Positions 22,358 through 34,096 of a stretch of DNA of 64,000 nt are shown piece after piece. Made by a program: the position numbers and the translations under genes. The stretch lies in the NCBI GenBank assembly GCA_037975125.1, contig CM075852.1, forward strand, positions 19,429,025 to 19,493,024, written 5' to 3'. The stretch's first letter is position 1. The number at the start of each line of letters is the position of its first letter. Source of the DNA: Latrodectus hesperus. Lineage: Eukaryota > Arthropoda > Arachnida > Araneae > Theridiidae. The notes beneath the pieces were generated by a model, which made no database searches, had not been told where the DNA came from, and saw only the letters and a program-made list of their open reading frames with translations.

Positions 22358-23175
22358 AAATGTAAAAAATGTTGAATATCTTTAAATGCATTTACTATTT
22401 GCAGAACGTAATGTCACGCGTTGCTGTAAATGATATTTTCTTTTGAGTAAATGTGATCAAATTGACTTGCATATTTATCTTAAAATAAGCATTGATAGGA
22501 AGTTATTGTAATATTTATAAAAATTCTTATTTATTTTTCTATTACTTTGATATTTCAATGCAATTCAAGAATAAAACAATTATTTTATAAAAAAAAAAGA
22601 TAAAATGTTAATTAAGGAAATCATAGAATTTAAAATATTACTTGCAAATTACATGGAAAATAAAATATTTTAATATTAACAATTAATTGAACCTAAACAA
22701 TCATGACATGTTTTCTAACGGTTACAGTGCATTATTAAATTAAATAATTTTTTTTAATTACAAATTATTAAATAAAATAATTTTCAATGGAAATTTCTTT
22801 TTAAAAATGGAAGTTTATAGATTCAATAAATAAAAATTTGCAAAAAAAAATATAATAGTTGTTCGTACTTACGAAATCGCATACGGAACAGTAATTTTAT
22901 TCTTAAAATCGAAAATTCGTAAAATAGAAAAATATGAGTGTAAGATTTTAAACTTAATTATTTTTAGCAAGATCTATATTTTTATAGTAAAATACAACTC
23001 GAGTAATAGTTTTTTCTTTATATGCAGATTATGTAAAAGTTACATTTATAAACAATTTATATTTTCATTTCATTGATGAAAAATCAGGTAAATTTCTTAA
23101 CTTCTTCTGTTTCAAATGAACATTTTTAAAAACACATTTTTCAAATTTTCAATGTAGGAAAAATTTTTATAGTTG
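22358..23175. other. AT-rich DNA, no gene seen
   Basis: Nothing recognised. Confidence 0.55.
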
Positions 23176-23300
23176 TTATCCACATGGGCACCTGGCACTC
23201 CGTGCAGGGTGCCCGACATTCTAGACTGAAGTAGAGGCACAACCTGATAGCCAATAGGAATAGAACAGGGCCTCTTCTCGTTGTCTGTTATTATCCACAT
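23176..23300. repeat. 105-bp retroposon with 10-bp TSD
   Basis: TTATCCACAT at 23176-23185 is repeated exactly at 23291-23300. The 105-bp body begins GGGCACCTGGCACTCCGTGC, a compact hairpin (GGCACC pairs with GGTGCC, GCAC with GTGC), and shares its whole length with the 3' part of the repeat at 14.2-14.43 kb. It is probably a 5'-truncated copy of that family. Confidence 0.85.
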
Positions 23301-25204
23301 TAAAAAAAAACCTCACGTAAATCATTCAGCTCTACTTGTTTGACATATAGCACTATCTCATTTCCTCCTTGTTCGATATTTGAAATTTTTTTCATTATGT
23401 TCTCAGGAATTTCATTACCTGATATCACTTTCATATAAATTACATCTGAGCACACATAGAAAAATTCCTGGAAAGATAGTTTTTTATTAAGTTTGTTTCT
23501 TAATTGGAGTTTATGTATGAGTTAAACTAATCTCCCAGTCATCCGCTAATTACTTTCAATTATAAGGGTAATCTTTAATAAAACCTGGATGTCCAAATGA
23601 TCAAGATCTTCTTTTGTTAAACATTATTCCAAGAATAGGTTCTCAGCTACTTTGCTCATAGAATGTCGATTTTTCAAGGCCACTTCCAACTCTCATGGCC
23701 ATGATATTTTGCAAATTCTACGATATTTACAAAAATACTCTTTTTCAAAATAACTCGAAGTATTTGCATTATGATCTGATCTGTTTGTCAAACATAATTC
23801 AGGTAAAACAAGATAATTTTCACGTGCGAATTGTTTCAAAAGTTCCCCGTCTTAACAAAGAGCCACGCTGTTGATCATAATTCGAATAATTTACGATTCT
23901 CCAATAAAAAACATCAAGTTTCTCACTCATAACAAAAAATGAAATGTATGATGTTAATAAAATTAAATAAAAATAAACGAAAATATAAGATGCATAAAAT
24001 ATCGCGAAAAAGAAATTTTTTCAAAATATAGTTCATGGGAATATTCTTCTCTATGGCCATGTCAGGGATTAGCCACGTTCTTAAAATATTGTTCGAAAAA
24101 TTAGAGATTTTGTAAACATCTTCTTTAAATTTTATGATGCACGTTTTACACATATAAAGAAATTTAGTGCGTGTACATATATTGGATTAGTTTTTGAAAT
24201 ATAAAAAGTATGACGTTAATATCCTTTTATCTATTTAAAATAAAATTATTTATTTATAGTAGGGCTAGTACTTCATAAAATCGTGAGTGATCATAAAGAT
24301 TCGTAAAAACGTGCGTCAATTTTCTCATTACATCACAACAATCAGGAAAACAATGGTAATAAAAAATAACGGATTTGTACATAAAACTTATGATACGCAG
24401 TCTTCAGAAATACATTTCGCGTAATTTTTCTTCAAAAGCAAATCTTATTGCACATTTTTTTAATTATTGTGCAAGTCAATTTTTTTCCGTACCATTTTTA
24501 TTATTGACCAACTTGATAATGGTAAGTGGAAATCTATAAACGTGAATTTTCGACAGCTATAGATATGAATAACATTTACCAATAACCTGTAGAACTGAGA
24601 TCAACACAGAAATTTAAACATTTGTGAAAATGTTCGAAATATAATCGTTTACGATATTTTGAAAATTTAAGAATTTATAAAAATCCCCCCCTTAATTGAT
24701 TTTATAATAGAATACTATGCTTTAATATTTCTTGATCATTTTCCAAACATACACATACATGATTAATTTAAAACAAAGCACTGTTATTTTCTAGTAATTG
24801 ATCATATGATTTTATAATTTTTATTCGCGCGAACACGTTGCGAATATTAGTTGCTAGATGCATCAACATTATTTTTATAAAAATTCATCTTCGCAAACAT
24901 TAACAAAAATATCATGCAACAAAAGTAATTTTATACACCTGAACTATATAGTTTCCATTGTTTTCAGAATTTTAAAAATTCTCAAGTGTTATATAAGTTT
25001 AAAAAATTTGTTATATAATAAATTGTACGCGAATTTATAAAATGATATTGTGAAATCATAAAACAGGACAGTATACAAAACTTTTATAATTAACAAGATC
25101 ATTCTGATTTAAAAATGTTCTTTTATACAATAAAAGCTGCCTAGAAATAACCAAATTATACTTTTATCTTGTATTACTTAAAATTATTTTCCAACCAGTT
25201 GGTT
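23301..25204. other. No supported gene
   Basis: About 23570-24153 is slightly less AT-rich. A minus-strand frame (24153-23923, beginning MCKTCIIKFKEDVYK) is followed by further broken pieces such as ILRVILKKSIFVNIVEFAKY, which may be an old pseudogene of unknown family. The remainder is AT-rich with nothing recognised. Confidence 0.3.
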
Positions 25205-25440
25205 TTTATACCGCTCAACGATCATTTTTTGCACACGCGGAGTAATTAGATGGTGTTTGGGTTTTCTGATGCAAAGTTTAAATTTGGACAAACTGTTAAA
25301 CAGACGGGGATCAACAGTTGAAAAATATACTCCCTACCACTACAGATATTCCTACTGCAAGTGAGATTCGAACCCATAAATTATTAAAACAAAGGCCAGA
25401 GCTCTACACTTGGCTGGTAACTCAGCTGTTTGCCAAGGAG
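25205..25440 (-). repeat. tRNA-headed SINE, third family
   Basis: The minus strand shows an A box (CAGCTGAGTTACCAGCCAAG) and a B box (GGGTTCGAATCTC), then a body running towards TTTGGGTTTTC-type sequence (plus GTTTGGGTTTTC near 25256). The head resembles the degraded copy at 3.4 kb. No clear target-site duplication, so the 3' limit is approximate. Confidence 0.65.
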
Positions 25441-25800
25441 TTAAAGTTTTGCCATTTCTATCATTACAATTCCATATAAAAATTTGTTTTCATAAATTAC
25501 AAGATTTGCATTATTATAAGTGATCTCTTCATCTTGAAATTTTCATAACGTACATGTTTATGAATTTTAAATAAAGCATTTGTTTTGAAGTAAAAACACC
25601 TAATCCTATTGAATAATTAATATGAAAGAATTAAAACGCAAATATATATATAATTTATAGATTTTGAAAATAAAAAGTTTTCTCTTCACACACTTTGGTA
25701 ATGAAAATCATTGAAAGTTATAAAAGTTTCTTAAGAACTAGCCATTCTTAAAATTGTATGTGTTCAGAAGCTGGAAAATCATAAATGAGCATTTGTTTAT
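25441..25800. other. AT-rich DNA, no gene seen
   Basis: Nothing recognised. Confidence 0.5.
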
Positions 25801-26046
25801 TTGTTAAAATACTGCACAAGCCTCGGACCCACGGTCTTGAAAAAACCAACTATAAACATACAACTTTTACAAGATAATCAGTTCAAATGCGATTGCAAAA
25901 TATCGACCATGAACAAATGGTGTTTTCTTTCTAAAGAATATAGTAAAAGCAAACAAATCATCTTGCTCTTTCACAAATTGTATAAAATTGAGAGTTTGAA
26001 CGCATTTTTACAAATTAAGTTCCCTCCTTTATTTAAAGAGAAATGA
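25801..26046 (+). pseudogene. Possible leucine-rich-repeat C-terminal cap fragment
   Basis: An 81-codon frame contains INIQLLQDNQFKCDCKIS followed by TMNKWC. The pattern N-x-F-x-C-x-C ... W is that of the LRRCT cap that closes extracellular leucine-rich repeat domains (Toll and related receptors). What follows the cap is not LRRCT-like, and no repeats or membrane segment are found nearby. It could be a relic exon or a chance match. Confidence 0.2.
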
Positions 26047-26418
26047 GTATATAGTAATTCAGAAGACAAGTATAATGGCATTGTGTGTTTTATGAAGACT
26101 AGCATGAAACTGTCAGAGTAAGATCCAACCAATATGAAAATTTTCTGCAAAAACTCCTAGAATAATTTCAATAATCAGATCAGTTTTGTTAAGAAATATA
26201 TGAATGATACATAAAAAGTTCAGTTTTATGGTATACTAAAAATACACAAAATTAAAACTGCCAAATTAACAGGTTTTAAGATTTATGCAGCAATAGTTTC
26301 TCCATACATTTCAAATCTTTAAGAATTCACTGAGTTAGCATTCTTCTGGGCTAGTTTAAAAATTACATTGCAACAATGTGTTAAATACAATGGCCATTAT
26401 TATTGCCCCATCTAAAAA
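26047..26418. other. AT-rich DNA, no gene seen
   Basis: Nothing recognised. Confidence 0.5.
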
Positions 26419-26915
26419 TCATAAGATAGCATTTTCCACAGCAAACAATGCTTTTGAAGTGCTGCAAACGTTGTGAAATCTCTTATTAAAATCAGCAAAT
26501 AGAAGCATTATTTGCCATGGACAGTGATTGTGAGGATGACTATATATCCGATAACCTGTAACATCGAGAGTCCTTAAGCTGGTGTGGTATGGCTGCAGAA
26601 AGAAGGGTGCCAGCTCAAGTGTGACCTCTTTAACTTGGTCGTGGTTCAAAATGGCGAGACACTTGGTGATGGGCGAGTATTCCAAACCTTTTTTTATCCT
26701 ACGTCCGACCTTGGTTTTTCAACCATCAATCTCTGTCGGGCAGCCCAATACAATCTTGAGGTGAATGAAAGTCATCGTCCGCAGAATTTCTGACTGCGAC
26801 GTCCGAAAGTCCAGGGCAAGTGTAAAGGTGGTCACCAGTCATGTCCCATAGTCCACAAAAAGGGCAGATCGGAGTCCTTAAAACCCAAACAGTGTGAAGG
26901 TGACATTCCAAACCT
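26419..26915 (-). pseudogene. LINE ORF2 C-terminal fragment (jockey-like)
   Basis: The minus strand at 26911-26726 reads LRTPICPFCGLWDMTGDHLY, then TCPGLSDVAVRNSADDDF. This is a C-X2-C...H-X4-C zinc knuckle typical of jockey-clade reverse transcriptase C-termini, but from a different element than the 21.3- and 55-kb copies. Sequence from 26685 down to 26419 is open in another frame and is probably 3' UTR. It is 5'-truncated, with no polymerase domain. Confidence 0.75.
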
Positions 26916-27942
26916 GTTAACTTAAAGATACAATGTAGGATTTGTCTGCACTACTACATATCTACATCAGATTTAACACCTGAATTACATTCTGACTAAT
27001 GAGCTGTTTCAAATGTCATAAAAGCCAAAAGTCACAAGGATATTGAGGTCAAGGAGTCAAAGGCCACAAATCCAAAAAATGGTATTAGATAAGTTTTTTT
27101 TTTTGATATGATTTTTGAGAAAGTAATAAAAACTTTAATAAAGAAGCTCCATTTTGAATAAAAATTATGTGGGAGAACGAGCTAATATCAAATATTTTAT
27201 TCTGAAACAGCAATGTATCTTAAAAGATGGCATAAGTATCTAGCATTTGATGGCTGGGGCTAATTTAAATTAGCCCCTGTCAATTGGGAACTTTCCATCT
27301 ATAATTAGATTTATTTGCACCATTTCTGCTTATAAGACCAAAATTATGTTAAAGTATTCACCATGGAATTACCCATTCGGTCACTTTAAGGAACTTAAGA
27401 AAAACTAAATTCTTGACTATTTTAAATATTGCTTTAACTTCTTAAACTTTAATAATTTGGACAACGAAATTTTCCTTTTGAAGTGCACTGAAATCATTCA
27501 TTACATGTTTACGTAAAGAGATTTGCAAATAGTGTAAAAAAAGAATTGTAATTTCCTTTCAATTAAAAATTGTCTTTTTCTTTAAAATTTTACAAAAGAA
27601 AAATCATTAGGCTGTATAACCAAAATTTAAACAGTAAATGTCTCTTATTGAGTTAATGGCATTGATTTAATATCACTTCTGTAACACTTCAAACAAGTAG
27701 GGTATATTATAAATAATTTGAATTAGCATTTGTAATTATTGATTTATTTAATGTAAAATATTGATTTATCACTTGTAATATGTAAATTGTCCTCGTATTT
27801 CCTTTGAACAGTTTTTTGCATTAATTCAATATTTTAAATATTAATATATACAAAAATTTTCACTTAAATGTTAAACTTTATATAAATAAGGAAGAAAACA
27901 TCTGAGAATGACAGAAATGTGCATTAAATGGAATCTTTTATA
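26916..27942. other. AT-rich DNA downstream of SKP1
   Basis: No gene recognised. An 11-T run near 27094 would be an A-run on the minus strand. Confidence 0.5.
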
Positions 27943-27948
27943 TTTATT
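27943..27948 (-). terminator. Candidate poly(A) signal of SKP1
   Basis: TTTATT on the plus strand is AATAAA on the minus, about 670 nt beyond the SKP1 stop. A nearer variant, ATTAAA, lies at 28567-28572 and could give a short 3' UTR. Confidence 0.4.
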
Positions 27949-28616
27949 TAATTATAAGAAACAAAGTTGATAGCAAGAGAAAGTCATAATACAAGATAAA
28001 AATTAAAATAAGAATTTTTAAGGAATTAAAACACTCTTAAACACTGAAGTTTATAATTACTTTAATAATTGAAAATTGCAGTTTTATAAAATTTTAATTG
28101 GGGAACAAAATATTTGCTAGAATTAAATGTTTAAGTATGCTACATTTAAATGGAAAACAAAAATACACATGAAATATCAAATACAAAAATAGTACAGTGA
28201 AAGGATGTTTCAAACAAGAATAAAATTTGAGCAGTCCATAATTTGGAATGCACACAGAAAATAATGTTTAAATTGAATAAAAATTAAATATATGTATGAT
28301 TAAAAATCTTTTCAGAACAAGTCATTTTAAATAAAACTGATTACAAGAAGTCTGAATTAAGAAATTCAATATACATAACTCAATTACATTTTTTTATCTT
28401 TCCCAATAAGCAGAATATAAAGATGCATTATATATTTAAGTAACAAATATTCTTTAAGGTTATATATAAGGAAAAATTCTGTATACAAATACAAAGTGCT
28501 GCAAACTCTAAGTTAAGATTTTAAAACTAAGTTCAATTTCTAGGGGCAGGGGAGAATAACTTAATCTTTAATTTGAACTCCTGGACACATGGAATCATAA
28601 CTTAAAAGTCAAAGCT

Positions 28617-29105
28617 TTATTTTTCTTCACACCATTCATTTTCTTTCCGCACTTGTTCTTCTTCACTTGGAGTGAAATCATTCTTGATGTTGAATGTTTT
28701 ACGGATTTCTTCTGGAGTTTTGCCTTTAATCATATTGGCAACGGTCTTGCAAGTGACATCAAGAAGACCTTTGATATCCAAGTAATTAGCAGCAAGAATT
28801 AGCTCAAAAAGTGTGCCTTGATCAACTTTTAAAAAGTCAGCATCCCATGAACTGATGTCATCAGTTCTCTTATCTTTGCTGTCATCATCCTCGGGAGGAG
28901 GGGGGTCATCACGATGGTATGTTGCCCATTGTATAACTTTTTTTAAGATAGCAGAGTTGACGTTAGGCAGAGGAACAACTTCCTGTTCATCATCATCCAT
29001 ACCAAGATCTTCTAACATAGTTTTTATAGTGACAGATGCCTTTGCAATCTCAACATCAACCTCAAAGATTTCTCCATCTGAACTCTGGAGCTTGATATTT
29101 GGCAT
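28617..29105 (-). CDS. Skp1: S-phase kinase-associated protein 1 (SKP1), SCF ubiquitin ligase adaptor
   Basis: 162 residues, the usual SKP1 length, in one uninterrupted frame from ATG (29103-29105) to TAA (28617-28619). SKP1 links F-box proteins to CUL1 in SCF E3 ubiquitin ligases, in cytoplasm and nucleus. The N-terminus ([20 protein letters not shown]) and the BTB/POZ-like fold (residues ~1-125) match the animal family almost throughout. The variable acidic loops are recognisable ([29 protein letters not shown]). The helices that hold F-box proteins are highly conserved: [40 protein letters not shown], and the closing NEWCEEK. The chosen Met is the family start. There is no intron in the CDS, but a TTTACAG acceptor lies 35 nt upstream, so a 5' UTR intron is likely. 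The unbroken frame argues for a working gene. A processed retrocopy is the main alternative. Confidence 0.97.
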   Translation of the reverse strand: MPNIKLQSSDGEIFEVDVEIAKASVTIKTMLEDLGMDDDEQEVVPLPNVNSAILKKVIQWATYHRDDPPPPEDDDSKDKRTDDISSWDADFLKVDQGTLFELILAANYLDIKGLLDVTCKTVANMIKGKTPEEIRKTFNIKNDFTPSEEEQVRKENEWCEEK

Positions 29106-29140
29106 GATTAGTATTTATATATGAATAGAATGAAGGAAGT

Positions 29141-29150
29141 CTGTAAAGAT
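29141..29150 (-). promoter_or_regulatory. Probable 3' splice site of a SKP1 5' UTR intron
   Basis: The minus strand reads ATCTTTACAG, then ACTTCC, and the ATG follows 35 nt after the AG. If used, the last exon starts at 29140 and carries the whole coding region. The donor and first exon were not found. Confidence 0.5.
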
Positions 29151-30770
29151 AAATATTCGATATAATTTAGTCTATTTACATTAAATATTAAAAATCAATT
29201 TATATAATAAAGAATACATTTAACAAAAAATTATAAACCAATATCAAAACTAATACATCAATTAATTATGGCAATATTGATTATTCAATCAAGACTTTTG
29301 TAAATGAAAAATATAAGTAAATTTAAAAATACACTTAAGGCTGCCATTAGTATCATAATTTCATACCCTAAGGGCAATATGTGTGAATGAGTATAACAAA
29401 ATACTCTTGATAATCAATTGATTACTAGGATAGAATATAACTGAATGATATGTATACTGTTACAAAATACACAAATAAAATGATGACTGAATGCACCAAA
29501 CCAATAGCTTACTGACCCAGAATGGGTTTTGTTGGATGAATTTTTATGTGTACCATAGTAGCAATTCTGATTTGCGCACAATTTGAACAGTTTTAGTAAT
29601 CTTTGAATCATAATCAATGTTACACTATTTTAATCATTCATAAAGCTTTTTCATAATTGTGGCTGAAATATAATGAAATACATTTTAATTTAGAATAGGA
29701 ATTTTTGCTGTTTGAATCTCAAAGTTATTTAAAAATTAAGTTGAAACATGATTCAGTCTTTTCAAACAGTGTCAACATTTAACAAGTGAAAATTAAGAGA
29801 ATTTGTGTAAATACAAAAAATTTCAAATTTAAATCAAAAGTTATATAAATCATTATCAAGTTTAAAATGGAAAGTTAGCTTTTGAATTATTAAAACTGAA
29901 ATATTCATATTACTATGTTATTATAATGTACATGCTTAACACATTATAATATCAGTTCTGATAATTTAACAGTGAACTCGTATGTTTAACTAAATTTAGC
30001 TTTTTAACTGACATTGTAATTAATATAAAATTATTTTTCAGTTGTTAAATTTCTTTTATTTTTACTACATCGAATTTTTTTCTAAAAGTAAATGCTGCTA
30101 CCTGGTTAAAGATAAAAAAAAATTGATGGTGATTTAAACTTATACCCAAATTTTTGATCTTTCATGAAGCATTAACATAGGAAGTTTCTTTTAAGGTATG
30201 TGTTGGAGCCTAGTTAATGAAAAATCAAATCTTTATAAAAAAAAAGCAGTAATTCACATTACTGATCTAACATTGCTATTTAATTCTTGCTTGATAGAAC
30301 TAGGACGTATTTTTACGATATAGTTTTTCATAGAAATTCAAAGGAAATACTTAAGAAAATTATGTATATTAGGGAGGTATGAACATTAATATAGATTTTT
30401 TACAATTATTCTATTTCTTAATGATATAAATTCTTATAAAGTATGTAAATTTAAACCTTCTATCAATAAGAACTCATTCTATGAAATAAATGGAAATATT
30501 CATAATCACAATTTTAAAAGTCAAAGATCAATATATTCAAAATTAGCACTTGTAAAAAGACAATTTAGAATTGCAGAAAACTTAAATTCTTAAACACTAA
30601 ACTTAGAAATCACACCAAAGTAGCACTAAGTTGTAGTATTTTATTTATAATATATAAAAATAATATATTATAGAAATAAATTTCACATGTAATGGTCAGA
30701 AAATATCTTGAAAATCAAGATGTACCCAATCAAGATGTAATCAAGACAATCAGGATAAATTACCATGTAA
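29151..30770. other. AT-rich DNA upstream of SKP1
   Basis: No coding signal. It would be intron or promoter region of SKP1 if the acceptor at 29141 is used. No TATA or initiator assignment can be defended in such AT-rich sequence. Confidence 0.5.
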
Positions 30771-30792
30771 AAAAAAAAAAAAAAAAAAAAAG
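30771..30792. repeat. Poly(A) run of about 21 bases
   Basis: An uninterrupted A homopolymer. It could be the tail of an old plus-strand retroposon, but nothing recognisable precedes it. Confidence 0.8.
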
Positions 30793-33700
30793 CCAAAATT
30801 ACGGAGCAACAATACACATTTTCACTTTTGTTAGCATTTGAACAAAGTGAAATAGCTCTTTTTTCTCCAAATTTAAACCTTGTAAAAAGTTAACAATTTT
30901 TAATTTACCAAAGAGTGAGGAAAATACCACTTTTTTTTAAAGAAAAATTTCTCAAAATAGAATGAGCCAATGGAAACCAAATAAAACTATTTGTTAAGAA
31001 ATGTATGTGGAAGTGCAATGTGAAAAGCTATCAACCAAAAAAAAAGAGCCTTTAATCTAACATTTTGTATAGAGAGTCCAAATTATCATTCTTAACACCA
31101 TTTTATCTCCTGCACTGCTGGGCAAAAGAATTAGGAATTAACACCTCTCAAGTAATGCCATAAACAGCTAAACATTTATCTAAGCACTATGATTGACTAG
31201 AACAAATTTTCCTTGTATAATTGTTCCCTAGATTTAATTTGAAAACAAAGGATGAAATGGTGACCATGGAAAAATAGTCAAAGTTGAAGAGAGCTTGTTC
31301 ATGCACTAAATAACTCTGAGTACTTCCACAACAATGGATATTGGTGGGTTATGACATAAAAGCTGTGTTTTCTTGTTCAGGTTGTGACTGGTGGTTAGGT
31401 TTTGTAGCACAAGATCCGAAAACAGGCAACATTTAAAAGAACTATATTCAAGTTGTGAACTGAAAAGCAAGTATACTAATATCAACAATTTTAGACCATG
31501 TAATGGAAGGACAGACAATTTATTCCGATTGTTGATAAGCCTACAAAACAGACGAGTTTGTAAAGGCTGGTAACAGTCATTTAACTGTGAATCATTTTTG
31601 ATTTTGTTGATCTAGCAATGGGTGTTCACATTCAAAATGTGGAAAGATTGTAGGGATCAGTTAAGTGGCAAAACAAGAGGTATGGCTTGTCAACATCTGG
31701 TCTTATCTTGCAGAATTTATATTATGAAAATTGTTTGGAAAAAACTAGCCTTTTGATTTAATAATAGAAGAAACTACAGAGATATAAAAGCTACAAATTA
31801 TGTGAGAATGATTATAGCTTGGTCACAAACTTAGTGTCATTTTCCTCTCTAATCATTTTAAAGAAATATTGATCTTTTGGAAAATACTTAGTTACATATG
31901 GTAAAAAATCCTTTTGAAGTTTTTAATAAAACGTTTGAAATTTCTAGTGCTATTTTTTATTCAATATAAATTTTCATAAATACATAAAAGGAATTTTTTT
32001 TGTTTTCCTAAATATTCTTATGATCACCCATAAATTTTTAAGAGTAAACCAAATCATAAGCAAAGAAAAAATGCTATAAAAATATAAAAAATTCAGACAT
32101 GAGAAAATATATGTTATAAAAAGTGATTAATCCAATAATTATGAAAAATAAATTAGTGATTATTTATAATCACCTATTTAACTTAATAAATGTGATAAAT
32201 TTAGAAGATTTATTATTATTTTTACCAATAAATTATAAAATTCACATCTCATTTTATTTAATACAGAAATGATATTTAAATTCAAAGTAAATATTTTCAA
32301 CTAATATTAATTATTTCATTCTTAAAGAATATCACAATTTAAAAAGTAGAATAACATTTCATTCTAAAAAATTAAATAAGTGGCGTTACTGTATATTCAT
32401 TTCAGTATATTTTTAGAGATAACTTATGCTAATATGTAATACATATATCTTCATAAAAAATAAAAAATGAACTAAATTACTAAAAGTAAAAACAAGTTAA
32501 GCTTGTTTTACTTTATAATATAAAAATAAAATATTTACAGAAATATCTAAATTAAATAGTAACTAGTATCTACAATTTTTATATCTTGTTAACTAAAAGG
32601 CAATTTTGATCATTAGAACTTATAAGAAACAATCCCATGTCAAAACGAATTAAACCAATATTAAAACAAAATACTTATATTTACTTGTAATTTTACTTTG
32701 GATAATATAAGATTATAATGACATTTAAGAACAGTAAGACTTTTTACATTTGCACTCTTCCTTGCAAACACATTATTAATTAATATCACTGACTTTCAGG
32801 AAAATTATTTTCTAACATTATCTTGAAGTAATATTATTTGATCTGGAAAATCTTCAAGCAAAATAAATTTTTCTTTATAAATTACGACCCAATTTCTTGT
32901 ATATACCGCTATGAAAGTTTCTTTGTTTTGTTCCCAAGAAATGTCTCGGATAAATTTCTAATAACACTCGTAAATTTCACGGATCACTTCTTGCTCTGTT
33001 GGTATTAATCAGTACACAATGTAACTGTCTACATATGGTATATATTCAGTTATATTGTGTACCAATATTCCATAAGAAAATTTAAGATTTGAATCATTAA
33101 CTTTTTTCCCTGTTTTTTTCTAAAGTTTTCAGCACTTTTCCTATTATTTTTTAATTTTTTTCGCCAAGTTAAAATGTATCATTTCATCATTCTCATTCAA
33201 AGTCAAGAAAATGTAGGTAAACAATTTAGCACAATAGATCATTTTTCAGATTAAAATAATCTACTTTACTATTTGTTTTTATCAGAAGCATTGTTAGATG
33301 TATTTATTAAAGCCTGAGTTTCTTCAGTTCTAAAACATTTAATAAAGTCATTAATGATTTTTTTACAGCTCTACATCTAAAAGTATACCCCAATCTTACT
33401 TAACAAAGAGTACACTTAATACCTCCACAAAATGTGTGTTTTTCATAAGTTATACAAAAGATTACCCTTTGAACCATTGACTATAGTTTTATGGCTTTCC
33501 AACCAAGAACTAAGCATATTTTCAAAATCCTGGTTTGCACACTGAACTGAACTTAGAGTCTGGTTGTGCCTAGATTTTTCATGCACAATTTTCAAATCAG
33601 TCACATTATACAAACTTCTTTAAAAATCTGATCACTGAACAAAATCACTGTTCCTTTAAAGTACATTGTATATACGAGGCCTAAATATAAGAAATGTCAT

Positions 33701-34096
33701 TTTTAATCAAGTTTTGTCAAGTAGTCTTGATATTCAAATATAAATTTGAAATAATTATTTGGCTGCACGTGCATGTCAGTTTAACTTGCATCTTGAGTTT
33801 ATTTCTTTAAAGACCATTACTACAATAAATCCTTTCTTGGGTATCTTTGACTTCAATAACTTCCACACAAGTTTAAATCATTACAATTAGATTTTAATAG
33901 TTACACATTTTACAAACAAAGCAGCACACACAAATATTGTAAATATTCAATAATTTATCAAGTTTAATGATTATGTAAAATTACTGGGGATTATTCTTAA
34001 TAATCACCAAGTTTATTAGATTTACCACTATTTAGAACTGAAGAAATTCTGAATTTCACAGAAATAATAAATAATGCTTCGCATAGAATCAAAAGC
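30793..34096. other. AT-rich DNA, no gene recognised
   Basis: About 3.3 kb with no domain-bearing ORF. A small inverted repeat (GTACACAAT at 33013-33021 and ATTGTGTAC about 35 nt later) may form a hairpin. Confidence 0.5.

Noticed and set aside
26582..26793. Two overlapping plus-strand ORFs
   Set aside because: They are antisense to the LINE ORF2 C-terminal fragment.
28855..29124. Serine-rich plus-strand ORF
   Set aside because: It is exactly antisense to SKP1; the serines mirror SKP1's acidic and GAT/GAA-rich codons.
32401..33600. Coding exons upstream of SKP1
   Set aside because: I read both strands for an acceptor or donor plus an open, less AT-rich segment and found none that I could defend.
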